Source: an uncultured Phycisphaerae bacterium
Lineage (GTDB): Bacteria; Planctomycetota; Phycisphaerae; Phycisphaerales; SM1A02
DNA length: 8,085 nucleotides
NCBI GenBank assembly: GCA_913046275.1
Contig: CAJWSE010000045.1
Location: 1 to 8,085 of the forward strand
Direction of reading: 5' to 3'
The position numbers and the translations under genes are program-made. Below, in pieces: positions 1 to 6,968 of the stretch. Under the pieces are notes generated by a model, which was not told the DNA's origin, did not search any database, and saw nothing but the letters and a program-made list of their open reading frames with translations. Within the stretch, counting starts at the first letter, position 1, and every line of letters starts with the position of its first letter.

Positions 1-211
<211 letters not shown>

Positions 212-238
212 GTGTATATCTGCTAAGGTATAAGAACC

Positions 239-1438
239 ATGCCTTATTACACAACACTTGGTGAAATTCCAACAAAACGACATATCCAATTCCGACGTCC
301 AGATGGCGTTTTATATTCTGAAGAGGTCTTTGGAACTGATGGTTTTGTCGGACCAACCTCCACGATGTACCACATTCACCCTCCGACACAAGTATCTGGT
401 TGGAAGCATATTTATTCAACAAAACAAGAACTTGTTGAAACTGATGTTATGCGAATGCGGCATCTTGTTTCTACAAAGTTAAAGGCAAGCGGCGATCCTA
501 TAACAGGCCGCAAAGTCTTGTTCGGCAATGCAGACTGCGAGATGGGCGTATGTATTCCTGAATCAAAAATGGACTACCACTTTAAAAATGGCCAAGGCGA
601 TGAATGTTTATTCATACATGATGGCACAGGGACATTGAAAACAATGTTTGGAACATTAAAATTCAAAAAATTTGATTTTATAATCGTCCCAAAAGGGACA
701 ATTTATAAAATGGTCTTTGATGAAGTGCCAAAAGATAGACCAGTAAATCGATTCATGTTTATCGAGACAGTAAATGCTTCACATATTCTTCCACCCAAAC
801 GATACCTTTCTGAAAAGACCTCACAATTCCTCGAACATGCACCATACTGTGAACGCGATTTGCGTCTTCCTGAAATGCCATTAACTTATGATGAGATGGG
901 TAACTTTGAAGTTCGAATCAAGGCACTGAATAGTGTGCATAGTTATGTGTACCCGTATAACCCACTCGACATTGTTGGCTGGGATGGATGCTATTATCCA
1001 TACTGTTTTAATGCTCTAGACTTTTCTTCTATTGTAGGCAAGCACCATATGCCCCCACCAACACATCAAGTATTTGCTGGCGGTAACTTTGTGATATGCG
1101 CCTTTGCACCAAGAATGCTGGACTTTGGTCCTGGAGCTGTAAAAGTCCCTTATAACCACTCAAATGTTGATAGTGATGAGGTGATGTATTACTGTGACAA
1201 TAAATACACTGCAAGAAAAGGCATAAGCGAAGGCTCACTAACAATGCACCCACAGGGAATAGCGCATGGTCCGCATCCAGGAACAGTAGAAAGCACCCTT
1301 GATGAAACATTCACTGATGAACTCGTCATTATGTGCGATACTTTCAGACCACTATTTCCAACTAAAGCAGCAATGGAAATCGATGATGAAACGTATCCAA
1401 AATCCTGGGAAGACTGGAAGCCAATTCCACTGTCATAA
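239..1438 (+). CDS. hmgA: Homogentisate 1,2-dioxygenase
   Basis: Cytoplasmic Fe(II) enzyme that opens the homogentisate ring to give maleylacetoacetate. The 399-residue protein begins MPYYTTLGEIPTKRHIQFR, has YHIHPPTQV at 44-52, and a cupin-like C-terminal half. In that half PPPTHQ (272-277), VPYNHSNVDSDEV (303-315) and AHGPHPG (342-348) supply the probable catalytic His276 and the probable iron ligands His307, Glu314 and His343; I assigned these by eye against the human enzyme (His292, His335, Glu341, His371). It is shorter than the human (445 aa) and Pseudomonas (about 433 aa) forms, and seems to belong to a shorter, divergent bacterial subgroup. The ATG at 239 is preceded by a weak AAGG at 225-228. 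It lies 27 bp after hpd and is probably co-transcribed with it. The family call is secure; exact ligand assignment is inference. Confidence 0.93.
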   Translation: MPYYTTLGEIPTKRHIQFRRPDGVLYSEEVFGTDGFVGPTSTMYHIHPPTQVSGWKHIYSTKQELVETDVMRMRHLVSTKLKASGDPITGRKVLFGNADCEMGVCIPESKMDYHFKNGQGDECLFIHDGTGTLKTMFGTLKFKKFDFIIVPKGTIYKMVFDEVPKDRPVNRFMFIETVNASHILPPKRYLSEKTSQFLEHAPYCERDLRLPEMPLTYDEMGNFEVRIKALNSVHSYVYPYNPLDIVGWDGCYYPYCFNALDFSSIVGKHHMPPPTHQVFAGGNFVICAFAPRMLDFGPGAVKVPYNHSNVDSDEVMYYCDNKYTARKGISEGSLTMHPQGIAHGPHPGTVESTLDETFTDELVIMCDTFRPLFPTKAAMEIDDETYPKSWEDWKPIPLS

Positions 1439-1468
1439 ATAAAACAAATAATCAAATAAATTAGAAGG

Positions 1469-1495
1469 AAAAACTGCATCTTGAATGCGGTTTTT
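1469..1495. terminator. Bidirectional intrinsic terminator between hmgA and fahA
   Basis: Bases 1469-1479 (AAAAACTGCAT) pair with 1485-1495 (ATGCGGTTTTT) around a five-base loop CTTGA, giving an 11-bp stem with one G-T pair. On the + strand the stem runs into a T tract (1491-1496, then ATTTT); on the - strand the complement of the A-rich left arm gives a T tract as well. It sits between the convergent 3' ends of hmgA and fahA, so it can end both transcripts. Its last base overlaps the fahA stop codon (1495-1497). Folding energy was not computed. Confidence 0.8.
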
Positions 1496-2763
1496 TATTT
1501 TGCTGGCACGATTACCCCTGAACACGTACCAAAGCCAATGTTTACTGCATCACTAGATTCGCACCAAGCTCGCATTTTGACTTCATCACCATCTTGCAAG
1601 AATTTGCGATGTGTTCCATCAGGCATATCTATTGGCTCTGTGCCTCGCCAAGTAATTTCAAGCAAGCAACCACGACTATCCTTTGCGGCACCACCTGAGA
1701 TGGTTCCACTACCAATCAAGTCACCACTATTCATTGGACATCCAGTACTTGTATGATGCGTTAACATCTGAGCAAAAGACCAAGTTAATGTTGAAAGAGA
1801 GGTCTTGCTAAGTTCCAATGCATCAATACCTTCCTTGCGCATTGATTCAGAACTCAATGAAACCGAACATTGAACATCAAGCACATCATTGGTCACGGGT
1901 TGCAAATATTCAAGAACTTCAGGATCGCTATCAAATCGAGATGGGCCTGCTGCTCTAAATGGCGCGAGAGCATCAATCGTCACAATCCATGGGCTAATTG
2001 TTGTTGCAAAATTCTTTGCATTGAATGGTCCCAGTGGCTGATATTCCCATTTTTGAACATCACGAGCAGACCAGTCATTTAAAATGACAACACCAAAAAT
2101 ATGATCCATTGCTTCATCGATTCGAATACGATCCCCCATTTTATTCCCAGTACCAATGAATGCTCCAAACTCTAATTCATAGTCAAGCAATTTACATGAT
2201 GAAAAAATTGGCGCGCTATCATCTGGTTTTAATTGACCGTGCGGACGAATAATTTCAGTACCTGAAACAACAACACTACTAGATCTACCATGATAGCCCA
2301 CCGGCAGGTGCAAATAGTTTGGCATTAAGGGGTCACCGTCTGGCCTAAACATTTTTCCAACATTTGTCGCATGATTTCTGGCTGCGTAAAAATCTGTATA
2401 GTCACCAATATCGACAGGCATCACTAGCTCCAGATCGGATTGTGATACTAGGATTTCAGGACGCGGCTCGCCACTTAACATTGCAAATAAGTCGTGACGA
2501 ATACGCTTCCAAATATCACTACCAAGCGCCATAATGCCATTAAGATTATTACTTAGCAACGCATTCTGAACGTCGACCGAACATTGCAATGCACCAGAAG
2601 AAATTGCATCTTGAATCACTACGGCGCTGCTACCAATCGCAACTACTATTCCGTGCTTCCTGCAAACACCCCATGGTAAATTCTGGATAGGGAAATCGCT
2701 GCTTTGAGCGCTCTCAACCCAACTTTTTGCATTGCAATCGTGTGTATGATCTCTTTGTGTCAT
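1495..2763 (-). CDS. fahA: Fumarylacetoacetase
   Basis: Last enzyme of tyrosine catabolism: it hydrolyses the C-C bond of fumarylacetoacetate to fumarate and acetoacetate. The 422-residue length matches full-length eukaryote-type FAH (human 419). The N-terminal SH3-like domain contains DFPIQNLPWGV (23-33). The catalytic domain contains DYTDFYAARNHATNVGKMFR (121-140), VGYHGRSSSVVVSGT (155-169), CKLLDYELEFGAFIGTGN (190-207), NDWSARDVQKWEYQPLGPF (229-247) and GSGTISGG (351-358). By comparison with the mammalian enzyme, Asp124, Glu196, Glu198 and Asp230 are the metal ligands, His131 the catalytic base, and Lys250 an active-site residue; all are present. The ATG at 2763 has an AAGGA six bases upstream, lying within the last codons of the preceding gene, whose stop is only 2 bp away. 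It closes the long - strand operon and faces hmgA tail to tail. Confidence 0.96.
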   Translation of the reverse strand: MTQRDHTHDCNAKSWVESAQSSDFPIQNLPWGVCRKHGIVVAIGSSAVVIQDAISSGALQCSVDVQNALLSNNLNGIMALGSDIWKRIRHDLFAMLSGEPRPEILVSQSDLELVMPVDIGDYTDFYAARNHATNVGKMFRPDGDPLMPNYLHLPVGYHGRSSSVVVSGTEIIRPHGQLKPDDSAPIFSSCKLLDYELEFGAFIGTGNKMGDRIRIDEAMDHIFGVVILNDWSARDVQKWEYQPLGPFNAKNFATTISPWIVTIDALAPFRAAGPSRFDSDPEVLEYLQPVTNDVLDVQCSVSLSSESMRKEGIDALELSKTSLSTLTWSFAQMLTHHTSTGCPMNSGDLIGSGTISGGAAKDSRGCLLEITWRGTEPIDMPDGTHRKFLQDGDEVKMRAWCESSDAVNIGFGTCSGVIVPAK

Positions 2764-2765
2764 TT

Positions 2766-3641
2766 TTATTCCTTTAACATTCCCATTAAGCGCAGATCAG
2801 ATCGTGCTTCGTTAAATGAACAAGAACCAATTGAATTAAACAATTCTGCTCTGACTTGTTCAAGTTGCCCCTCTGAAAAACTAGATAGATCTGGAGTATC
2901 GCAGAGAAGAATTTCCATAATGTCGCCTACATTACAGTCATTTGTACTTGCAAAGGCCGCTGATTGCAAAATGGATAAAAAACCAAATTCTCTAACACCA
3001 ACATTGCTATTGATATTTGCATAGGGATGATGCAAACCTGCTGTTGCTTTAAATGGCTGACCTGACAGTGCACAACTGTGAATAAAACGAGCTAAATGTT
3101 CTGCACTAGGGTAGAGTTCTGGGACTATGCCTCCTGTACGTACTTTTGCTCCAGCAATGGCGCCAGATAATGAGGCGAGTAATCCGCGAGGATCTTCGTC
3201 AATTGGTATCTCAATAAATGGGAATAAATCATCATGCAAGATTGAAAGCGCTTTATCAATTTCGATAGTAGATGAGGCTTTAAACTCAACAACATTTGCC
3301 ACTGCTCCGCAATCTTCAAGATTAAAATCAATAGTTGCTTGAACAGCTGATTCAAAGCCTTCACTAGAAACTGGTGGCAACAATACGCTAATTTGCCACA
3401 TGTCTTGTTCTTCTGCTGACGGCAATATATCTTTTGCCGCTGATTTAAAATCATTCAATCTACTTACAGGAATAATCAATCTTGCTAGCATCCAACTGTC
3501 ATCGCAATTCGCGTATGTGTACCAATTTTTGACAGTCTGCTGCATATCTAAATTGGCTGGCGGAAAGAGCCCCGCATAATCAAACAACCCTTCGAGGATT
3601 ATTTCATCTTTTGTTGTAGTTGCAGTGGGCACTTCAGGCAT
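2766..3641 (-). CDS. Conserved-type protein of unknown function, fahA-linked, possible TIM barrel
   Basis: I do not recognise a characterised family. The 291-residue protein has no signal peptide or membrane segment and is probably cytoplasmic. It shows a regular alternation of short hydrophobic strands and helices: GLFDYAGLFPPA (18-29), ARLIIPV (53-59), QISVLLP (83-89), VVEFKA (117-122), PFIEIPI (141-147), AKVRTGG (165-171), FKATAGLHHP (197-206) and FGFLSIL (219-225). Eight such strands would suit a (beta/alpha)8 barrel. Charged or polar residues at strand ends (Asp21-Tyr22, Glu119, Lys121, Glu144, Lys166, Arg168, Lys198, His204, His205) look like an active site; this is inference. The ATG at 3641 is preferred over the in-frame GTG at 3644 because AGGAG (3648-3652) is six bases from the ATG but only three from the GTG. 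Its start overlaps the gltX stop by 8 bp and its stop is 2 bp from fahA, suggesting a role with FAH in homogentisate breakdown. Confidence 0.85.
   Translation of the reverse strand: MPEVPTATTTKDEIILEGLFDYAGLFPPANLDMQQTVKNWYTYANCDDSWMLARLIIPVSRLNDFKSAAKDILPSAEEQDMWQISVLLPPVSSEGFESAVQATIDFNLEDCGAVANVVEFKASSTIEIDKALSILHDDLFPFIEIPIDEDPRGLLASLSGAIAGAKVRTGGIVPELYPSAEHLARFIHSCALSGQPFKATAGLHHPYANINSNVGVREFGFLSILQSAAFASTNDCNVGDIMEILLCDTPDLSSFSEGQLEQVRAELFNSIGSCSFNEARSDLRLMGMLKE
2770..2774 (-). promoter_or_regulatory. Shine-Dalgarno site of fahA inside the preceding gene
   Basis: On the - strand AAGGA lies six bases before the fahA ATG and is formed by the Lys-Glu codons that end the 291-residue protein, directly before its TAA. 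The gap between that stop and the ATG is two bases. Ribosomes finishing the upstream gene would therefore be placed at the fahA start, so the two proteins are probably translationally coupled. Confidence 0.6.
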
Positions 3642-5292
3642 CACAGACTCCTAGAAAATACTCATGGCATCTTTCTATACGTCGTAATGATGATTCTCTG
3701 CCTAACAACACCAATGTGGCTCCAATCGGAGGACTAACAGGACCGCCTGCAACTGCGATTCGAATAGGCTGCGCAATCTTTCCTAGATTTCCATCTGCTA
3801 AAGATTCCGAAAGTGACTTCAAACAATTATCTATGTTTTCAACATCCCAATTTTCTAATTCAGACAGTGATGTCATTATAGTTGGCATTCTAGAGAGTCC
3901 ATTCACTTCCCCTTTGAGCAAGGCTTTTTTAACTGGTTTTGAATCTGGCCAAGAAATATTTTTATCATCTTCAATAATAAATCTCGAAGTGACAACTGCA
4001 TCCTTAAATGTTTTTGAACGCTCATGGTTCGCAGAAGCAAATAAGGGGAACTTGTCGCCTAAATCACAAAATTCTGGTGCATAGCTCTTACACCAATTAA
4101 ACAATTTAGATTCAAAGTCTTTACTTGACAAACGTTGTAATGCATCAAGATTAAATGCAAGAAGTTTTGCGCGATCAAACTTGGCGGGTGACTTGACGAT
4201 TCGGTCTAATGAAAAGTGAGATACTAAAAAATCGGCGTCAAATTGTTCGATATCATTACCAGGCGACCAACCAAGCAGGCAAAGATAATTTAAAAGTACT
4301 TCCGGCAGATAACCTGCTTTCTTAAAATCATCAACATTAATCTCAGGAAGTTCAACTCCTAGAGATGTTGCCAATATCGTTGCATCTCCTGTGTCTAATT
4401 GAGCATCTTTCGATGATTGCCACATTTCCCATGATTCTGACGAAATGGAATCCGTTGGAGGAGACTGGATAGAATTTTCCCGCACAAATTTTCTTAGCTC
4501 TTTGTCTTTATCCCTTTTAGACATCTTTGACCCATCCGGATTAAAAATAAGTGAGATATGCGCGTACTTTGGTTGATTAAAACCAAGTGCTTCTTGCAAG
4601 AGCTTATGTTTAAAAGTGTTATTGAGGTGCTCTTGACCACGCATGACGTGTGTCACGTTCATTAATGCATCATCAACAACCACTGCAAAGTGATAAGTTG
4701 GAAAACCATCACCTTTAAAAATTACAAAATCATCGACTTCAGAACGTTCAATAGTAACCTCACCAACAACAAAATCGGAAATTGCAAGTGCATTGCCCTC
4801 AGGAACTTTAAAACGCACAACGTGCGGCTTTCCTTCTTCTAGATATTGATTCACCGTTTCTGAAGAAAGTTCTAATGAGGCCCTATTATATCTATACGCC
4901 CTTTTTTCTTCCCTTGCTTTTTTACGTTCGATATTTAATTCTTCAGGAGTTTCAAAAGCATAATATGCCTTTCCCTCCTTTAATAATCTCTGAAGTTGTT
5001 GTTGATACAAATCTAAACGCTCAGATTGACAATAGGGCCCCCTACTGCCCCCACCAGCGGAATCAAAAACTGGACCTTCATCCCAAAGTATTCCAAGCCA
5101 CTCTAAGTCTTTAAAGAAGCCAGTTGTTGCTTGACTGCTTGATCGTTTTCGATCGGTATCCTCAATCCTAAGTAAAAAAGTCCCTTTATTAGCACGAGCA
5201 AACGCCCAACAATAAATAGCTGTCCTAGCTCCACCAACATGCAAATGACCTGTTGGGCTCGGTGCAAACCGGGTTTTTACTTCTGTTCTCAT
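3634..5292 (-). CDS. gltX: Glutamyl-tRNA synthetase
   Basis: Class I aminoacyl-tRNA synthetase that attaches glutamate to tRNA(Glu) in the cytoplasm. From the ATG at 5292 the protein has 552 residues. It opens MRTEVKTRFAPSPTGHLHVGGARTA, with the HIGH-type motif HLHV at 16-19, RIEDTD at 43-48, GPYCQSERLDLY near 85-96, and the KMSKS-type motif KMSKR at 256-260. The C-terminal helical anticodon-binding region ends with IAQPIRIAVAGGPVSPPIGATLVLLGRE. It is longer than usual (about 470-490 residues) mainly because some 50-55 residues are inserted between KMSKR and GYLPEVLLNYLCLLGW. An in-frame TTG at 5305-5307 would add five residues and leave 1 bp to pssA; the ATG is preferred because family members start a few residues before the RFAPSPTG motif. 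It cannot be told from sequence alone whether it also charges tRNA(Gln). Confidence 0.96.
   Translation of the reverse strand: MRTEVKTRFAPSPTGHLHVGGARTAIYCWAFARANKGTFLLRIEDTDRKRSSSQATTGFFKDLEWLGILWDEGPVFDSAGGGSRGPYCQSERLDLYQQQLQRLLKEGKAYYAFETPEELNIERKKAREEKRAYRYNRASLELSSETVNQYLEEGKPHVVRFKVPEGNALAISDFVVGEVTIERSEVDDFVIFKGDGFPTYHFAVVVDDALMNVTHVMRGQEHLNNTFKHKLLQEALGFNQPKYAHISLIFNPDGSKMSKRDKDKELRKFVRENSIQSPPTDSISSESWEMWQSSKDAQLDTGDATILATSLGVELPEINVDDFKKAGYLPEVLLNYLCLLGWSPGNDIEQFDADFLVSHFSLDRIVKSPAKFDRAKLLAFNLDALQRLSSKDFESKLFNWCKSYAPEFCDLGDKFPLFASANHERSKTFKDAVVTSRFIIEDDKNISWPDSKPVKKALLKGEVNGLSRMPTIMTSLSELENWDVENIDNCLKSLSESLADGNLGKIAQPIRIAVAGGPVSPPIGATLVLLGRESSLRRIERCHEYFLGVCDA
3648..3652 (-). promoter_or_regulatory. 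Shine-Dalgarno site deciding the start of the 291-residue protein
   Basis: The - strand reads AGGAG, then TCT, GTG, ATG. Spacing is six bases to the ATG (3639-3641) and three to the GTG (3642-3644), so the ATG is the better start. The site lies inside the 3' end of gltX, whose TGA (3634-3636) is just downstream of the new start, an arrangement typical of coupled translation. Confidence 0.6.
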
Positions 5293-5308
5293 ATGATTCC
5301 CATTCAAA

Positions 5309-6178
5309 CTATTTTGCCTTTTTAAAATAGAAAATAGGCCCTGTCAATGCATAAGCTACAAAACCTAAAACGAGGGTTTCTTGAAACCACCAGAGACACA
5401 TAAATACAATGATTACCAAAAATGCAATAAAACGAAATGACTGAGGTTTGCCGAGGTGCCTATTCACGAAATGATCATATGGAATGCTTGACACCATTGC
5501 CGTTGCAACCAATAGCATCACAATCGGAACTCCAAAGGCATATGCCCTTGCAATCCAAAGCGTTTCACTGCCGCCAGCAAGAATATGTTGATGCAATAAA
5601 ATAAGGGATGCAATAACTCCTGCAGCTCCTGGTGAAGGCATACCATGAAAGGCAAGATGATCGTTTGGTCCTTTTTCTGGCTGTGTTTCAACATTAAACC
5701 TAGCTAGTCGAAGAGCAGTACAACAGACATAGACAGCTGCAATCCCCCAAACTACTTTGCTCCAAGGTAAATCAGAATCAGGCCCGGGTAATGTCAATTG
5801 ACCATCGGTTCCTAGGTAACTTGAAACAAGCGCAAGAACCATAAATGCAGGTGCTACGCCACAAGTGACAAGGTCGGAAAGTGAATCAAGGGCGGCTCCT
5901 AATTCCGTCACACTTCGAGTTAATCGTGCGATTGAACCATCAATGCTATCAAGAAACATCCCTAAGAAAATCAATGCGCCAGCCATCGTCAAACCACTCC
6001 AACCCCATGGACCACCCGCCCATTCAGGATCTTTATGCGCATAGTGAATCGCCGCAAATCCTGAGACCAAGTTGCCTAATGTAAATAAAAGAGGCCATAC
6101 GTGCTGCGGGGGCAATACCCTCCTGCGCCGGATTGCTGTATCTTGAGTTTGCTCAATTTGAGAGTCCATAAGGGTCAT
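5309..6178 (-). CDS. pssA: CDP-diacylglycerol--serine O-phosphatidyltransferase
   Basis: Integral membrane enzyme that makes phosphatidylserine, the precursor of phosphatidylethanolamine, from CDP-diacylglycerol and L-serine. The 289-residue protein carries the complete CDP-alcohol phosphatidyltransferase motif D-x2-D-G-x2-A-R-x8-G-x3-D-x3-D (Asp77, Asp80, Gly81, Ala84, Arg85, Gly94, Asp98, Asp102). The flanking SDLVTCGVAPAF (101-112), ALRLARFNVE (155-164) and FHGMPSPGAAG (177-187) point to the serine-specific membrane type rather than to PgsA. About seven or eight hydrophobic segments span residues 27-285, after a basic N-terminal tail (RRRR at 17-20). The ATG at 6178 has GAGAGGG shortly upstream; a second ATG at 6169 lacks such a site. 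Its start overlaps the end of the lipoprotein gene by 26 bp. No phosphatidylserine decarboxylase gene is seen beside it. A different head-group alcohol cannot be ruled out but is unlikely. Confidence 0.92.
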   Translation of the reverse strand: MTLMDSQIEQTQDTAIRRRRVLPPQHVWPLLFTLGNLVSGFAAIHYAHKDPEWAGGPWGWSGLTMAGALIFLGMFLDSIDGSIARLTRSVTELGAALDSLSDLVTCGVAPAFMVLALVSSYLGTDGQLTLPGPDSDLPWSKVVWGIAAVYVCCTALRLARFNVETQPEKGPNDHLAFHGMPSPGAAGVIASLILLHQHILAGGSETLWIARAYAFGVPIVMLLVATAMVSSIPYDHFVNRHLGKPQSFRFIAFLVIIVFMCLWWFQETLVLGFVAYALTGPIFYFKKAK

Positions 6179-6968
6179 ATTCTACCCTCTCAACACGTGA
6201 CATGATGTTTGCCTCGATAACTAACAGCAAGACAAGTTCTTGCTGGACTGGGCCACCAAATAGCGCCTCTCCTAACCGGACAGGTGGCGGACCTGCATCC
6301 TGTGGGCCAATTTGAATCTCTGGGGGGCGTAAATAGCATCCTAAAATAAGTGCTTCTTCATCTTTAAGTAAGATTTCTCCCTGTAATGGCGAAAAGACTT
6401 TGCTATTTATTGGTAAACCAACCGCTCCAGTAATTGTCTTATGTGAACGCGGCAGATGCCAAGTTGGAACAAATTGAAGATACATAGACATTTCATCTTC
6501 ACTCTCCAATGCCCAACTACGCACAAGGAGTGACAAAAATCCACCATTGATAAAATAGGATTTTCCCTGACTTGAGATACACATCCCTTCAGAACTTATT
6601 TGCCTTTGTATCAATTCTCGCCAGTTTAATATTTGCCCGTGCCAAGTGTAGGAGTCATCAAGAAGTATGCCTATCGAGGCGATAATTGATGGAATGTCTA
6701 CAGAATCAACCTTCCTAATTGAAATTCCCTCACGCAAAAAATTTGCATTTAGAACATTTGCCACATTCGTACCAAATGTAGCAAACGCATTAAGAGGTGA
6801 TTCATGTTTTGGTTCAATGGCAATTTGTACCACTGAAACGCCATCTACAGTTGCTTCAATTATTGCCGTACTTCGTTCAGGCGACTTTTCTGAAGGGAGC
6901 AAATCTTGGGATGATGCACAACCCAAAATTTTTGAACAAAAAAGAAGCAACGCTAGATAGTATCGCAT
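6153..6968 (-). CDS. Putative lipoprotein of unknown function
   Basis: I do not recognise this 271-residue protein. It begins with a short basic-hydrophobic signal, MRYYLALLLFCSKILGCASS, containing a lipobox-like ILGC with Cys17 as the probable lipidated residue, so the mature protein is likely anchored to a membrane on the outer face. The rest is mostly alternating hydrophobic and polar residues that look beta-rich, for example EATVDGVSVVQIAIEP (38-53), GEILLKDEEALILGCYLRPP (197-216) and QQELVLLLVIEANI (242-255). A proline-rich loop with GPPPV (226-230) lies near the C-terminus. No enzyme motif is apparent. The ATG at 6968 overlaps the end of the LOG-family gene by 16 bp and has no clear Shine-Dalgarno site; its 3' end overlaps pssA by 26 bp. 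This placement implies co-expression with both neighbours but gives no specific function. Confidence 0.8.
   Translation of the reverse strand: MRYYLALLLFCSKILGCASSQDLLPSEKSPERSTAIIEATVDGVSVVQIAIEPKHESPLNAFATFGTNVANVLNANFLREGISIRKVDSVDIPSIIASIGILLDDSYTWHGQILNWRELIQRQISSEGMCISSQGKSYFINGGFLSLLVRSWALESEDEMSMYLQFVPTWHLPRSHKTITGAVGLPINSKVFSPLQGEILLKDEEALILGCYLRPPEIQIGPQDAGPPPVRLGEALFGGPVQQELVLLLVIEANIMSRVERVEYDPYGLSN

Noticed and set aside
2704..3024. A 106-codon open frame on the + strand
   Set aside because: It is antisense to the end of the 291-residue gene and the start of fahA; both sense frames are better supported by motifs and tight spacing.
3125..3454. A 109-codon open frame on the - strand in a second reading frame
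   Set aside because: It is nested in the 291-residue gene; its translation is rich in Gln, Lys and Leu in the way expected of a shifted AT-rich frame.
3620..4084. A 154-codon open frame on the + strand
   Set aside because: It lies antisense to the conserved C-terminal half of gltX, and the translation shows no recognisable motif.
6167..6169. Second in-frame ATG as the start of pssA
   Set aside because: It has no Shine-Dalgarno-like sequence at a suitable distance, while the ATG at 6178 has GAGAGGG upstream.
6667..6960. A 97-codon open frame on the + strand
   Set aside because: It is antisense to the N-terminal half of the lipoprotein gene, and the lipobox on the sense strand supports the latter.
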